Assembly: GCA_030770545.1 (NCBI GenBank)
Contig: CM061102.1
Location: 14,686,501 to 14,750,500, forward strand
Direction of reading: 5' to 3'
DNA: 64,000 bases
Source of the DNA: Macropodus opercularis
Taxonomy: Eukaryota > Chordata > Actinopteri > Anabantiformes > Osphronemidae
Positions 49,521 to 59,808 of this stretch are shown here, in pieces (the first letter of the stretch is position 1; each line of letters begins with the position of its first letter). The notes below the pieces were generated by a model, which did no database searches, had not been told where the DNA came from, and worked only from the letters and a program-made list of their open reading frames with translations. A program made the position numbers and the translations under genes.

Positions 49521-52500
49521 TGACAGGACAAAAAACTGTCAAAATTAAATTCTGTGGAATCCAGGAGTAGCGTTGAAAAATAAAGTTGTTTTTTTTGTGT
49601 CTCTGACTGTGTTTATATACTGTAGATATAATAGAACCTGGTTTTATTCCACAATTTGTGATATTAATATGAGAATAGCATAATTTCAGTAAATAGAATT
49701 TGTGCAATGTATTTTGCCATAACATGCACTTCCTCACATGAAGTTATTTTTACTACTTTCTGCCTGATACAGTAATTTGCTTGATTTAAGTGCCCAATGT
49801 GTATATACTGAACATGCTTATTAATCCCTCTTGGTGCTTTGACTCATCTCACCCCCACCTCCCCCATATGTATTTGGTGAAATACAGTTAGGATCTCAGT
49901 GAAGCTGTTTCACAGGATTAATCAAATATAAAATAAGTCTGCTCAATCATCTCTGACCACATTTAAATAATGTGCAAATTATGAGATACATATAAATAGC
50001 AACATCGTGTTTCTATACATCTACTGTAAACTAAAGATGTCCTGTACAATCTCCATACAAGTCAACTCAAGTTTAAAATTGGAACTGTTTTGGTTACTGT
50101 AATTTACAAAATATGTTGCTTCAGAAAATATGTACAGTGATTATTGTATGCTCCCTGCACACATGTAATTGTGTTTGCAGTTTAATTGCATAGAAAGGTT
50201 TTATTAAAAAATGGTCAAACCAGTATGCTTGCAGTGCAGTTCACATACAATAGCAAAACATGTGTGAGGTTCCAGCAGCTTAGAAGTGAGATACTTTTTG
50301 GCAAGAGGTAGGTGTTGGGCTCAAAATGTTTTGATGGTTTAGCTGGAGGGGAGAAGTCTGTCATCAGGCTTAACAGAGTTCAACTGCTACGTTGCTGAGA
50401 CATGCCATTACAGGGTGGACTGTTGAGAAGTGGTAACTCGACGGTGAAGGAAAGGAAAGAAGGTTTTGCATGGGCACACTAAGACGCACCCTGAAGTCAT
50501 CCTCCCTGTCTGTCGCTGCAAAGCTAAATGGCTCTTCCCGATTTCCTGTGGGTACTGTGCTTCATAGTACAGTGAAAATCTTTTTTATTCGGGCATCTCA
50601 GTACCCGTTGCATCCTCGGTTCTTCAGTTGCATAAAAACGGATCATCCACAACATTAATATCTTCCTAATTGTCTGATTTTCATATTTTACTGGGAAGGA
50701 GTCAGGCCATTTATATCATAACCATTTATATCAAAATTTATAAACAGTGTGAAGTTGAGTTCATGCCATGATAAATTGATGTTTACAGTACGTGTCATGC
50801 TGCCTCTTTGATGCAATTTGGGAATGAGCAGACCTTGCGCCTAGGCAGTGTTGTGACTTGAAATATATGCAAAGTACACTCAGTCCAAAAAAACAAATAT
50901 TAACAATTTTTGGGTAGTGGGAGTACTACATTTGGACGATTAGGTATCTGGTACAGAATTTAGGTATTGAGGGTTTGTGTTGTGTCGTGCCAGCAGACTG
51001 TAATTATTCCTAATGGTCATCTAAGCTTTAATGGTTGAACAGTTACTACCACCGAGGGGTTTTGTTGTTTAATGGCCTAATGGAATGTGCATTTACTGTA
51101 GATAGCAGGGCTATGGGAAACATGATGTGTGATATGCCTTGTGAGAGGAGATCTCTTGTCGCGAAGTATATGCACAAGTTTTGTGGCAACCATGGTCTTT
51201 ACATGTTGGATATATTAAAAAGAAACTATCCATCACACTGCAGGTTTTTATTTCTCAGTTGTTTTGAGAATGAGCAACTCTCATGAATAAATATATATAT
51301 AATATACATAATGCAATTACTGCAATATATATTGAAATCTATAATTTAGAGTGAAAGGCTTATAGATCCTGATATCTGACCTTATTAATACACAATAATA
51401 GATTGTTCCAATAATATTTCTGCTATTCTAATGGATTTTTTCCCTATTCCCTGTCTCTTTTTCTACCTCCATTAAATCTGTCCGGTTTAATGCAGATAAC
51501 CAATGGCACCCACCACTGCTGTCCCCCAACATGCTCAGTATCTTGTAACTTTACATTCTTTATTGACAAGGCACAGTGGCTTTGTGAAGTCTATTTGCTT
51601 TCAGTCTAAGCGTATAAAGTGGGAAGTGAAACACTATTAAATTATGATAATGTGAATTTAAGTAACCCTTCATGTATTCCTCTTACCCAATAAAAGGGCT
51701 TCAACAACAACCTAAACTTAAATATTGTTTTATTAAGTTGAACTTAAATCTCCATGGCTTTCCAATATGAGCCACGATGAATGAGGTACAGTAATGAATC
51801 AATGAACTGACTCACTGCCACACATTTTAGACATGGGTCCAGACTGTAGAGCCTCAGTGGGGCTGATGCTGCACACATTTTCTCCCATGGGAAGCTATTT
51901 GATTCATATGCTTATTCGAGAGAAACATATGGTGTCTTCTGAACAGAATGCCTACATATAATGATATGTTAGAAGGGTAAGGGGATTCAGTTATAATATA
52001 TACTGTAAACAGACTACAGGATTATCCTTTTCATCAAGTGTGATGATATGGCTGTATTTTCTTGTGTTTTTTTGTTTTTTTTTTGGTCTTGATTAGCGAC
52101 GAAGCTTGTCTCAGTCATAAAGAGAAGGAGAAAAGAGAAAGCATTAGTCATTTCAATTCAATGTGCACTGGTCTAATAGGCTTCAAGACTCATTATAAAG
52201 CAGTGAGAAGCTTCTTCCTTTGTTGCAAAATGCAAGTAATGAGGCATTTGAAATATTCCACAACATTAGGATAACTGAAATTGGAGAGGAAGCTCTTTAA
52301 GCTTTGCTTGTGTAACACATTTAAAAGTGCTTGTTCTTCCCTGAGGCTGATGGGGATTTCACTTTCAATTTCTCACCTATTGAGTTCAATGGCTGTTTGG
52401 CCCAAGCTGCACTGTTGCCATTTTCTTTTTTAGTGTTGTGTTTTCATATGAAGATGGCATGCAGGGATAATAAACCACATTCCCTTTGTTTTTTTTATAT

Positions 52501-52851
52501 ATTTTTTTTCAACTGCACTGTGTGTACTATTAATTATTTGCAGTGGGATATTTTTACATCCCATCCTACAGTTTGTGTCTTGCTTACATCTAATTTTTAA
52601 AGACATTTAAATACAAATTGCTGTGCCCAGTTTCACTGAGATGTTTTGCAAAGTGAACAATGATACACTCATCTGATGGGTCGTCAATGTGTAGTCTTAA
52701 AAGTAAGCCCCATTTGAGCTTATAGGGCCCATTTCTAAGAAGATTATCTGCGTGAGGCAGCTTAGCTATGCATCCCTCTGGACAGAAAACCAGTCCACCG
52801 CAGGCCTCAAAACACATCTTCTGAACAGGAATTGCTAGCACACAAGCATGG

Positions 52852-52904
<53 letters not shown>

Positions 52905-53463
52905 ACTACAACCAGTGAAATGCATATTGTACTGGCATCTTACATAGGGGCACTGAAAAACTTTACCAGCCCCAAGAACCGACCAATGTCTTTTGAGTCT
53001 TATCAAACTTGTTAAAGGATTATTTGTCTAGACTAATAACCAGTCATCTCCAGAACGCTCCAAATAAAGAAAGAAATAGAGTCTCCATTGTTATTTCCGA
53101 GTTGTCCACTGGTATTTGTGTAGTGTTCAGCTTTTTTTAGCAAACACATACTTTGCTGACCTTTAAAGTTAGTGCATGTCATTTGGTGAAGCACAGTGCA
53201 CAGGTAGAAGAAGAGGTAAAGACAGAGGCATTGAAAACGAAGGAGGTTAAAATTGACCTCCTTTTTCCCCTTATTGTCCGAGCTGCCACACCAGTGGTGG
53301 CACATGGAACAACAATTGTAAACCCAGCATGACATTTGCAGGACCATTCAAAAACATCATCTGGTGAAATCAAACTAGGATAAAAGAGGTTTAAAACATC
53401 AAGTCAAATTGAGACAAATGTTGACCTCTAACCAGCTACTATAACATTTTATCATTTTTTATA
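49521..53463. other. Intronic DNA, no gene recognised
   Basis: No exon was recognised. It holds many TACAGTA/TACTGTA heptamers (49618, 49768, 50022, 50095, 50784, 51094, 51787, 52001) and a (TA)n array at 52854. A short piece at about 52776-52812 (minus strand) faintly resembles the SINE 3' half. Confidence 0.5.
52854..52905. repeat. (TA)n-(CA)n microsatellite
   Basis: About 20 TA units followed by four or five CA units. Confidence 0.95.
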
Positions 53464-53967
53464 TACAGTACTGTGCAAAGGTTTTAGACAGGTGTGCTGT
53501 AAACAAAGAATGCTTTCAGAAATATAAATAATGTCAATTTACAAAACGAACAAAATAATCTAAATCAAATCAATATTTGGTGTTACTACGTAAGTACTGG
53601 AAGTGATGGCATGGCCCCCACAGAGCCCTGATCTCAACATCATTGAGTGTTTCTGGAATCACATGAAGAGACAGAAGGATGTATGAAACTCTACATCCAC
53701 AGATCTGTGGTTAGTTCTCCAAGATGTTTGGAACAACCTACCAGCCGAGTTCCTTCAAAAACTGTGAGCAAGTGTACCTAGAAGAACTGCTGCTGTTTGA
53801 AAGGCAAAGGCTAGTTACACCAAATATTGATTTGATTTAGATTTTTTTGTTCATTTACTGCATTTTGTTTATTTATGAAAATAAATGTTTAACACTTCCA
53901 TTTTTGAAAGCATTCTTTGTTTACAGCATTTTTTCACACCTGCCTAAAACTTTTGCACAATACTGCA
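53464..53967 (+). mobile_element. Tc1-like element, internally deleted (about 500 bases)
   Basis: The left end is TA followed by cagtactgtgcaaaggtttt. The right end is the diverged complement aaaacttttgcacaatactg, with the TA now read as ca. Subterminal parts also pair: gctgtaaacaaagaatgctt against aagcattctttgtttacagc. The interior keeps only the transposase end, reading SPDLNIIECFWNHMKRQKD (about 53617-53675), which includes the third catalytic Glu, followed by stops. The first two thirds of the gene are gone. This is a different Tc1 family from the element at 40231, as the termini differ. Confidence 0.9.
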
Positions 53968-54969
53968 CTTTTTATTAACCATTAAACTGACAATGAAGAC
54001 TATACAAAGTCCTTAATAAAGTTATATATTATATATAATTATACATAAATAGTTTGAGAATAGCTTAATCACGTTAAGGCCAAAGCGTGTGACACTTCTT
54101 ATCTGTCCAACAACAACCTTGGCATTTGCAATGCTTTTTTTCCCTACAAACTGTAAATGCATCTGCAAGATTCTTTTTATAAGATCTCAGTATATAAATG
54201 TAATATCATATCTTATTCCTATCCCATTGATTAATCACATTTCTCAGCCCTCAGTTGTACTCAGCTTGCCAAGGTTAAAGGTTCTATTACAGCCTGGAAA
54301 GTCTACATTTTTAATAATGGAGGCTTAGATTACATAGAGGATCATGTCCGTGACCTTTATGAGACATAACACGAGCAAACAACTCATCAGTGAATCCAAA
54401 CTCGTGTCTTGCACAGTACACTGGATACTCCGGAATCATCTTAAGAATACACATGCTGTATGTTATTTGTTTTCTGAGCTGTATCCAATGTTCTTAACCA
54501 TGGAATAGGCTCTATCTGTATACCTACCAGTAGGCCACAAGTGTGGCAATATCTAGTGGCTTGTAGCCAGCTTGACACAGGAAGCTGTTCTTTTATACTG
54601 TGCACCATGTTATTTTATTGTAACTATCGCTCAAATCACCTTGTATACTTAAGAGTACAAAACCTGCCTGTCACAATTTATTCAGATTGTTGGTTGCATA
54701 CAGAGTTGTGTGGTAAAACATGTTTCTGTCAAGTAAATATCCTTGTCCTAGCTCCTAAAGTTCTGTTCTATGGCAAATCGAATTTCTGTGAATAAATGGC
54801 TGTACAGCAGTTAGGCATAGTAAACTGTATCTTACCCAGATAGTCATAAGTCTTATTTGTCAGGATTTTATAAATATTTTATAAATTTCCAATTTCCCAA
54901 AATGCGATTTTAGCTAAATTGCGATGAGAAATTCAGTTGGCAAGTATGCTTTTCGTAGAGAAAAATTAA

Positions 54970-55014
54970 GCTTCATAGAGAAATAAACATAAAAACATTA
55001 TTTCTCTATGAAGC
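54970..55014. repeat. Perfect 17-bp inverted repeat with 11-base loop
   Basis: The arm gcttcatagagaaataa (54970-54986) and its exact complement ttatttctctatgaagc (54998-55014) flank the loop acataaaaaca. The stem is too short for a typical miRNA precursor. It may be a fold-back relic or a replication template switch. Confidence 0.85.
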
Positions 55015-56713
55015 CTTCTCCAGAATAAATAATATATCGCTGCGGTTTAGATACAGTATGTGAAAGCAGCTAAAGGGAAAGTTTGATCACATCATTCCCC
55101 CACTTTAAGACGCATTCATATATTAATGTTTACTTTACCTACCTTGGCTGCTGCGTCCAAGTTTTGAAAGACTGTGGAGAAGAAACCACACCAAGTAATA
55201 TCTTGAGATGTACAAACAATGTCATATTTCATGAGCACAGGAGCCTTTCTCTGTGCCCCCCATCTCTGCTCTTACAATACCAGACAGAACACTGACATTA
55301 GTGTGAGGTGTGTGGTGCTGCGATAAAGTTTTCCCTGCCACACATGAGTCCCAGGTTTGGCTCCCGGTTGTCACGATCTCTTATGCTACATGGAGCATTG
55401 CTGTTTTTGCTCGTCCACTGCTCATGAGACTCAAGTAGAGCACTGACTACAACCAACTTCGCCCTTATCCAAATAACAACAAGCAAAGTCAGAGGGCAAA
55501 GCCTATACGAAATAGAACATTGGTTGCTCATGGTAACCCACACTTCTATGAGTATAATCATAGCCCTCTAAGATGTTGACCCCACTGACTCCACATGAGT
55601 CATCTGAATTAAAAAGATGACTCTTTTGGGCAACTGAATACATTCCTAGTGGACCTGAGGGAGCCCTGTAGATACAGGGTGCGAAACATTCTTCACAGCT
55701 GCACATGCAGTAGCGACAGTTTTTAGAGATTATACTCATAAAAGCTTGGGTTGCCATGTGTAACCAACGATAGAGTCTTTTTTAGCTTACTGCACAAGTT
55801 TGCATCCTGAAGTTACTTCCCACTTCAACTCAAGTAAAGTAACTCTATACTTGTACAGGGTGGGGAAGGCTAACGTACTTTGCACAGTAGAAACCTTAAA
55901 TTGTGACAAAAGCAAATGTCATTGTTCTGATAAGAGAAACTTTTTGCAAAACAAATTACATGTACGGTTGAATGCTCCCTATTTGGTTATAGTTTTTCTC
56001 AAATCAGATTTAAAGAATTCACAACATAAGCATAGAATTGTAAAAATATTTCAATTTATTTAATGTTCTGGCTCTATTCTTTGCCACAGTTGCTACTACC
56101 TGCTTGTGTTTGCAGTTTGGTGTTTGCTCTGCTTTTGCCACTGAATCCAATTTAATGATCAGATTATAATACTGTTAAGAATTTCTGGATATTGAATTAC
56201 ATGATGGCAAATGTGGTAACAGTTTGACTACTACGCCAATCAAGAGAACATGTTATAACTCTTGCTATGTCTGATGACATAATTTCGATATCAACTGTTC
56301 AGAACTTTCAGCAGAATTAAAATGGGATATGTTTTGCACTTTGACTGTGTACAAATGAACAATTTTGGTCTTAAATAATACTTTCTTGATATTTTTATAT
56401 TTTCTGGAGTAACAGTTTTGGACAGTGTTTTATATCCCATGTTTATGGTGAAGTCATTATTAACTCTGCATTAACCACAACATCTGCAATCAGTACTGCC
56501 CACAAAACACAGGACATTTGTTTAGCTCTGGAGCTACAGATTACTAAACATTTAGATACAAATGGGACAAAATACACCTCTGCTGTTCAACAAAATCTAA
56601 ACTGCAGGTAAAACTTGAATGATGATTCATCCAACATCATTAAAGATACTGTTACTGTGGTTTAGATTTGATCCTACTAATATACATTACAGCAATTTTA
56701 CACATGTAATACA

Positions 56714-56802
56714 TTCATTCATTCATTTTCTACTGCTTCTTCCCCGCAGTGGATGTGCTGGAGCCTATCCCAGCTGTCTATGGCTGAGGGCCACATGCAA
56801 TA
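56714..56802 (-). mobile_element. SINE tail fragment
   Basis: On the plus strand it reads cattcattcattttctactg, then tgctggagcctatcccagct, the complement of the SINE 3' end with its short terminal repeat. It is 5'-truncated. Confidence 0.8.
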
Positions 56803-57380
56803 TATTGTGCAACATATCCCATTCGTCAATCTGGCTTGACTAGCGCCACTAAATTATATAGATGGCATATTTGCACCTATTTGTGCTCTGTCTAGCTCTG
56901 CATGTGTCTCTTTCCTTATCTGTCCCTCTCTTCCCCCTTCTTCATTTGTGTTCACCCCGTTCCACCTGCTTAATCCTGAGGCTGGCACTGTTTGTATTTA
57001 CACTGGACCACAATAAAAATAAACACAGATCACCAATCAAGACGAGCATACTACCCCATAATTACACCTGGATAAAAAAAACCCTCCTCCTTATGAAAAA
57101 AGCAAAACTGTCCAGCACAACAAGGCATTCAGCACAGTACACCATGTTGCATATTAAGCTGCTGGAAAGGACACGGGAAAAAAGAGTTCACTTGGGATTC
57201 CTTTTTTTTGTATGAGATCCCATTAGTTGTGAATTCGAACTAGAACCAGCATTGAGCTTTGTACAGTGCCTTGCAAAACTGCCACTAGAACATTTCCACA
57301 TTTTGTCATGTTTACTAACGCAAACATTATATTTTTTTGAGAGAGAGATTAAAGGTATAAAGGTGTGGTGTGCATTTGTA

Positions 57381-59180
57381 TTCAATTCAATTCAACTTTA
57401 TTTATATAGCGCCAATTCACAACATCAGTTATCTCAAGGCACTTTACAAGTAAACCCAACAATTCCCACATAGAGCAAGCTTTTAATTGTAGCCAATCAA
57501 TAAATTGTACATTTAAATAGCTGCAGCGGAGAGGAAAAACTCCCTCTCTAACGAGGAAGAAACCTCCAGCAGACCCAGGCTCAGTGTGGGCGGCCATCTG
57601 CCTTGACCGGTTGGGGTGAGGGGATAGAGAAGAGAGAAAAGAACACAACCACAACAACAAAACAAGCAGCAACAGAACACAGGCAGGATGGTTGGACCAG
57701 CAACTGAACACTGGAGACACACGACTCTGAGTCTGATGATACCTGTAGATGAGGATAGAGAGAGACAGAAGGGGAGAAGCACAACTAGGAAAGTTAGTCA
57801 CATGTGGAAATGGAGGCATGTTAGCGGATAGAAGAAAAAGAGAAAAAAGAGCTCAGTGAATGAAGGACGTCCCCCAGCATCTAAGACTATAGCAGCTTAT
57901 CTAAGAGATGGTTCAGGGTGACCAGAACCATCTCTAACTATACGCTTTGTCAAAAAGAAAGGTTTTAAGCCTAGTTTTAAAACTAGAGAGGGTGTCTGCT
58001 TCTCGAACCTGAACTGGAAGCTGGTTCCATAGGAGAGGAGCTTGGTAGCTAAAGGCTCTGCCTCCCGTTCTACATTTAGAAACTCTAGGAACCACAAGTA
58101 GACCAGCACTCTGAGAACGAAGCGTTCTGTTGGGAGCATAAGGAGCGATGAGGTCTTTAAGATAAGATGGAGCTTTATTATGAAGAGCTTTGTAGGTGAG
58201 GAGAAGAATTTTGAATTCTATCCTAGATTTGACAGGGAGCCAATGCAGAGAAGCTAATGTTGGAGAAATGTGATCTCTCTTCCTAAGTCCAGTCAGACTC
58301 TGGCTGCAGCATTTTGAATTAATTGGAGGATTTTCAAAGAGTTATTGGGACAACCTATGAGTAGCGAGTTACAGTAGTCAAGCCTAGAGGTAACAAATGC
58401 ATAGATTAATTTTTCAGCATCACTCTGTGAGAGGATGCTCCTAATTTTACCAATATTCCTAAAGTGGAAGTAGGCAGTTCTAGAGATTTCTTTAATATAT
58501 GGTGTAAAGGACAGATCTTGATCAACAATGACACCAAGGTTCCTCACAGTAGAACTTGTACCTAACGTTATGTCATCCAGAGTAACATTCTGATTCAATA
58601 AAGAGTCTCTCTCAATTATAATATCCTCAGTTTTATCTGAATTCAGTTGTAGAAAGTTATGGGACATCCAGGATTTGATATCATCAAGTTTGAAGTTTGA
58701 CTAATTGGTTTGTTTCCTCTGGTTTCATGGACAAATAAAACTGAGTATCATCTGTATAGCAGTGAAAATGTATAGAATGTTTTCTAATAATATTACCAAG
58801 GGAAGACATGTAAAGACTGAAAAGTATTGGACCAAGCACAGAACCCTGTGGAACAACAAAAAGCTAATTTTTGTGCGGATGGAAGATTGATCATGAACAT
58901 GAACAAATTGGAATCTGTTGAACAGATAAGACTTAAACCATCCCAGTGCTTTTCCTTTAATCCCAACGCTATGTTCCAGTCTCTCTAATAGAATCTTGTG
59001 ATCTATCGTATCAAATGCTGCACTAAGATCTAACAGGACAAGTACAGAAACTAGACCATTGTCTGAAGCTGTGACAAGATCATTAGTGACTCTAATCAGA
59101 GCTGTTTCTGTGCTATGATGTAATCTGAATCCTGACTGGAAATCTTCATATAGGTTATTCTTAAACTATTAGTGGTTCTG
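57381..59180 (-). mobile_element. L2/CR1-type LINE, 5'-truncated, about 1.8 kb
   Basis: The 3' end is at 57381, where ttcaattcaattcaac gives (ttgaa)n on the element strand, the short terminal repeat typical of L2/CR1 LINEs. The 3' untranslated part (57381-58290) holds the agcgccaattcacaacatca and aaaaactccctctctaac segments shared with 26231-26442. It is followed, towards higher coordinates, by the end of the reverse-transcriptase ORF. The element stops near 59180, where the disrupted Tc1 resumes. It is antisense to the host gene. Confidence 0.9.
58293..58667 (-). pseudogene. LINE reverse transcriptase C-terminal part, 5'-truncated
   Basis: A 124-codon open frame. Recognisable blocks in order: NFLQLNSDKTE (the LNxDKTE motif after the palm), VRNLGVIVDQDLSFTPYI, RTAYFHFRNIGKIRSILS, DAEKLIYAFVTSRLDYCNSL and KILQLIQNAAARV. 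These are the standard end of L2/CR1-clade RT proteins. The catalytic YADD region is upstream on the minus strand and not preserved in one frame. The frame is lost soon after NAAARV, where the protein normally continues for another 60-80 residues. Confidence 0.88.
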
Positions 59181-59292
59181 ACTCTCATTATTAATACAGC
59201 TTTTAATACAACCTCAGAGGTTTGCTAGAGAACCTAATTGAATAAACACAAAGTCCAGCACACAGGTCACAATAAGCTGTGGAGTACTTTAA

Positions 59293-59568
59293 CTCTTGTG
59301 CAGCCTTCGAGGGCTCAAAATGAAAAACTGGGGGCGCTCAACGCCCAAAAACCACACAAGGGTTGATATAACAGCCTGAGACAGACGATAAATCCCGACA
59401 CGCTTTATCTAGATGAACTGTTGGATGAACTTGTTCATCAGAAGACCCACACATGTTGCTTTTGTCACATGAAGGCTGTTTTATCCCACCCTTGTGTTTG
59501 TTTTTGAGTTTTGGCGCCCCCCTATTTTACAGTGGGGTCCTTTTGACCCCTCGAAGGGCCCACAAGGG
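59293..59568. mobile_element. piggyBac-type MITE, 276 bases, with TTAA target duplication
   Basis: TTAA lies on both sides (59289-59292 and 59569-59572). The right end is cctcgaagggcccacaaggg; its complement ccctt-gtgggcccttcgagg matches the left end ctcttgtgcagccttcgagg with a few changes. There is no coding capacity. The terminal repeat differs from the piggyBac relic at 41799, so this is a second family. It is inserted within the Tc1 transposase region. Confidence 0.88.
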
Positions 59569-59808
59569 TTAAAACAGGAATAACCTACAACAAACTATCC
59601 CGAGATATGCCCATCCACCTCAACTGACAACATAAATCAGAGAAGCATCCGAGAGACCCATGGTACCTCTGGAGGTTCTGCTGAGAACCAAAGACCTAAA
59701 TGCAACTAAAAATCTGTGGCAAGACTTAACAATTCAAAATTATGTACCACTTGGTGTTGGTCTGTCACATGAAATCCGGCTAAAATACATTAATGTATGT
59801 GGTTGCAC

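Larger units (their letters stand above)
53968..57261. other. Intronic DNA, no gene recognised
   Basis: No exon was recognised. It holds the perfect short hairpin at 54970-55014, a SINE tail piece at 56714 and one TACAGTA heptamer at 55052, which is the last one seen outside a known element in the window. Confidence 0.5.
57262..59808 (+). mobile_element. Tc1-like transposon split by a LINE and a piggyBac-type MITE
   Basis: The left end is TA then cagtgccttgcaaaac, with acatttccacattttgtcat and a further terminal-repeat segment running to tgcatttgtattca (57380-57384). The sequence resumes after the LINE at about 59181 with Tc1 5' parts (aatacagc, ctcagaggtttgctagagaa). It is cut again by the MITE at 59293-59568, then continues into transposase N-terminal sequence (atcagagaagcatccgagag, acccatggtacctctggag; about 59635-59680). 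A deletion joins this to the late DDE block cctaaatgcaactaaaaatctg (about 59694-59716) and the right terminal repeat (atgtaccacttggtgttggt to about 59806). The final bases of the right end are lost. It is inactive and older than both insertions. Confidence 0.85.

Noticed and set aside
52590..52841. 83-codon minus-strand ORF with coding-like look
   Set aside because: Length is within chance and no domain is recognised; part of the stretch (52776-52812) faintly resembles the SINE 3' half.
55311..55380. tRNA-like or SINE head (caggtttggctcccgg)
   Set aside because: The box B match is poor and no box A or SINE body follows in register.
57382..57819. 145-codon minus-strand ORF
   Set aside because: It lies in the 3' untranslated part of the L2/CR1-type LINE and resembles no protein.
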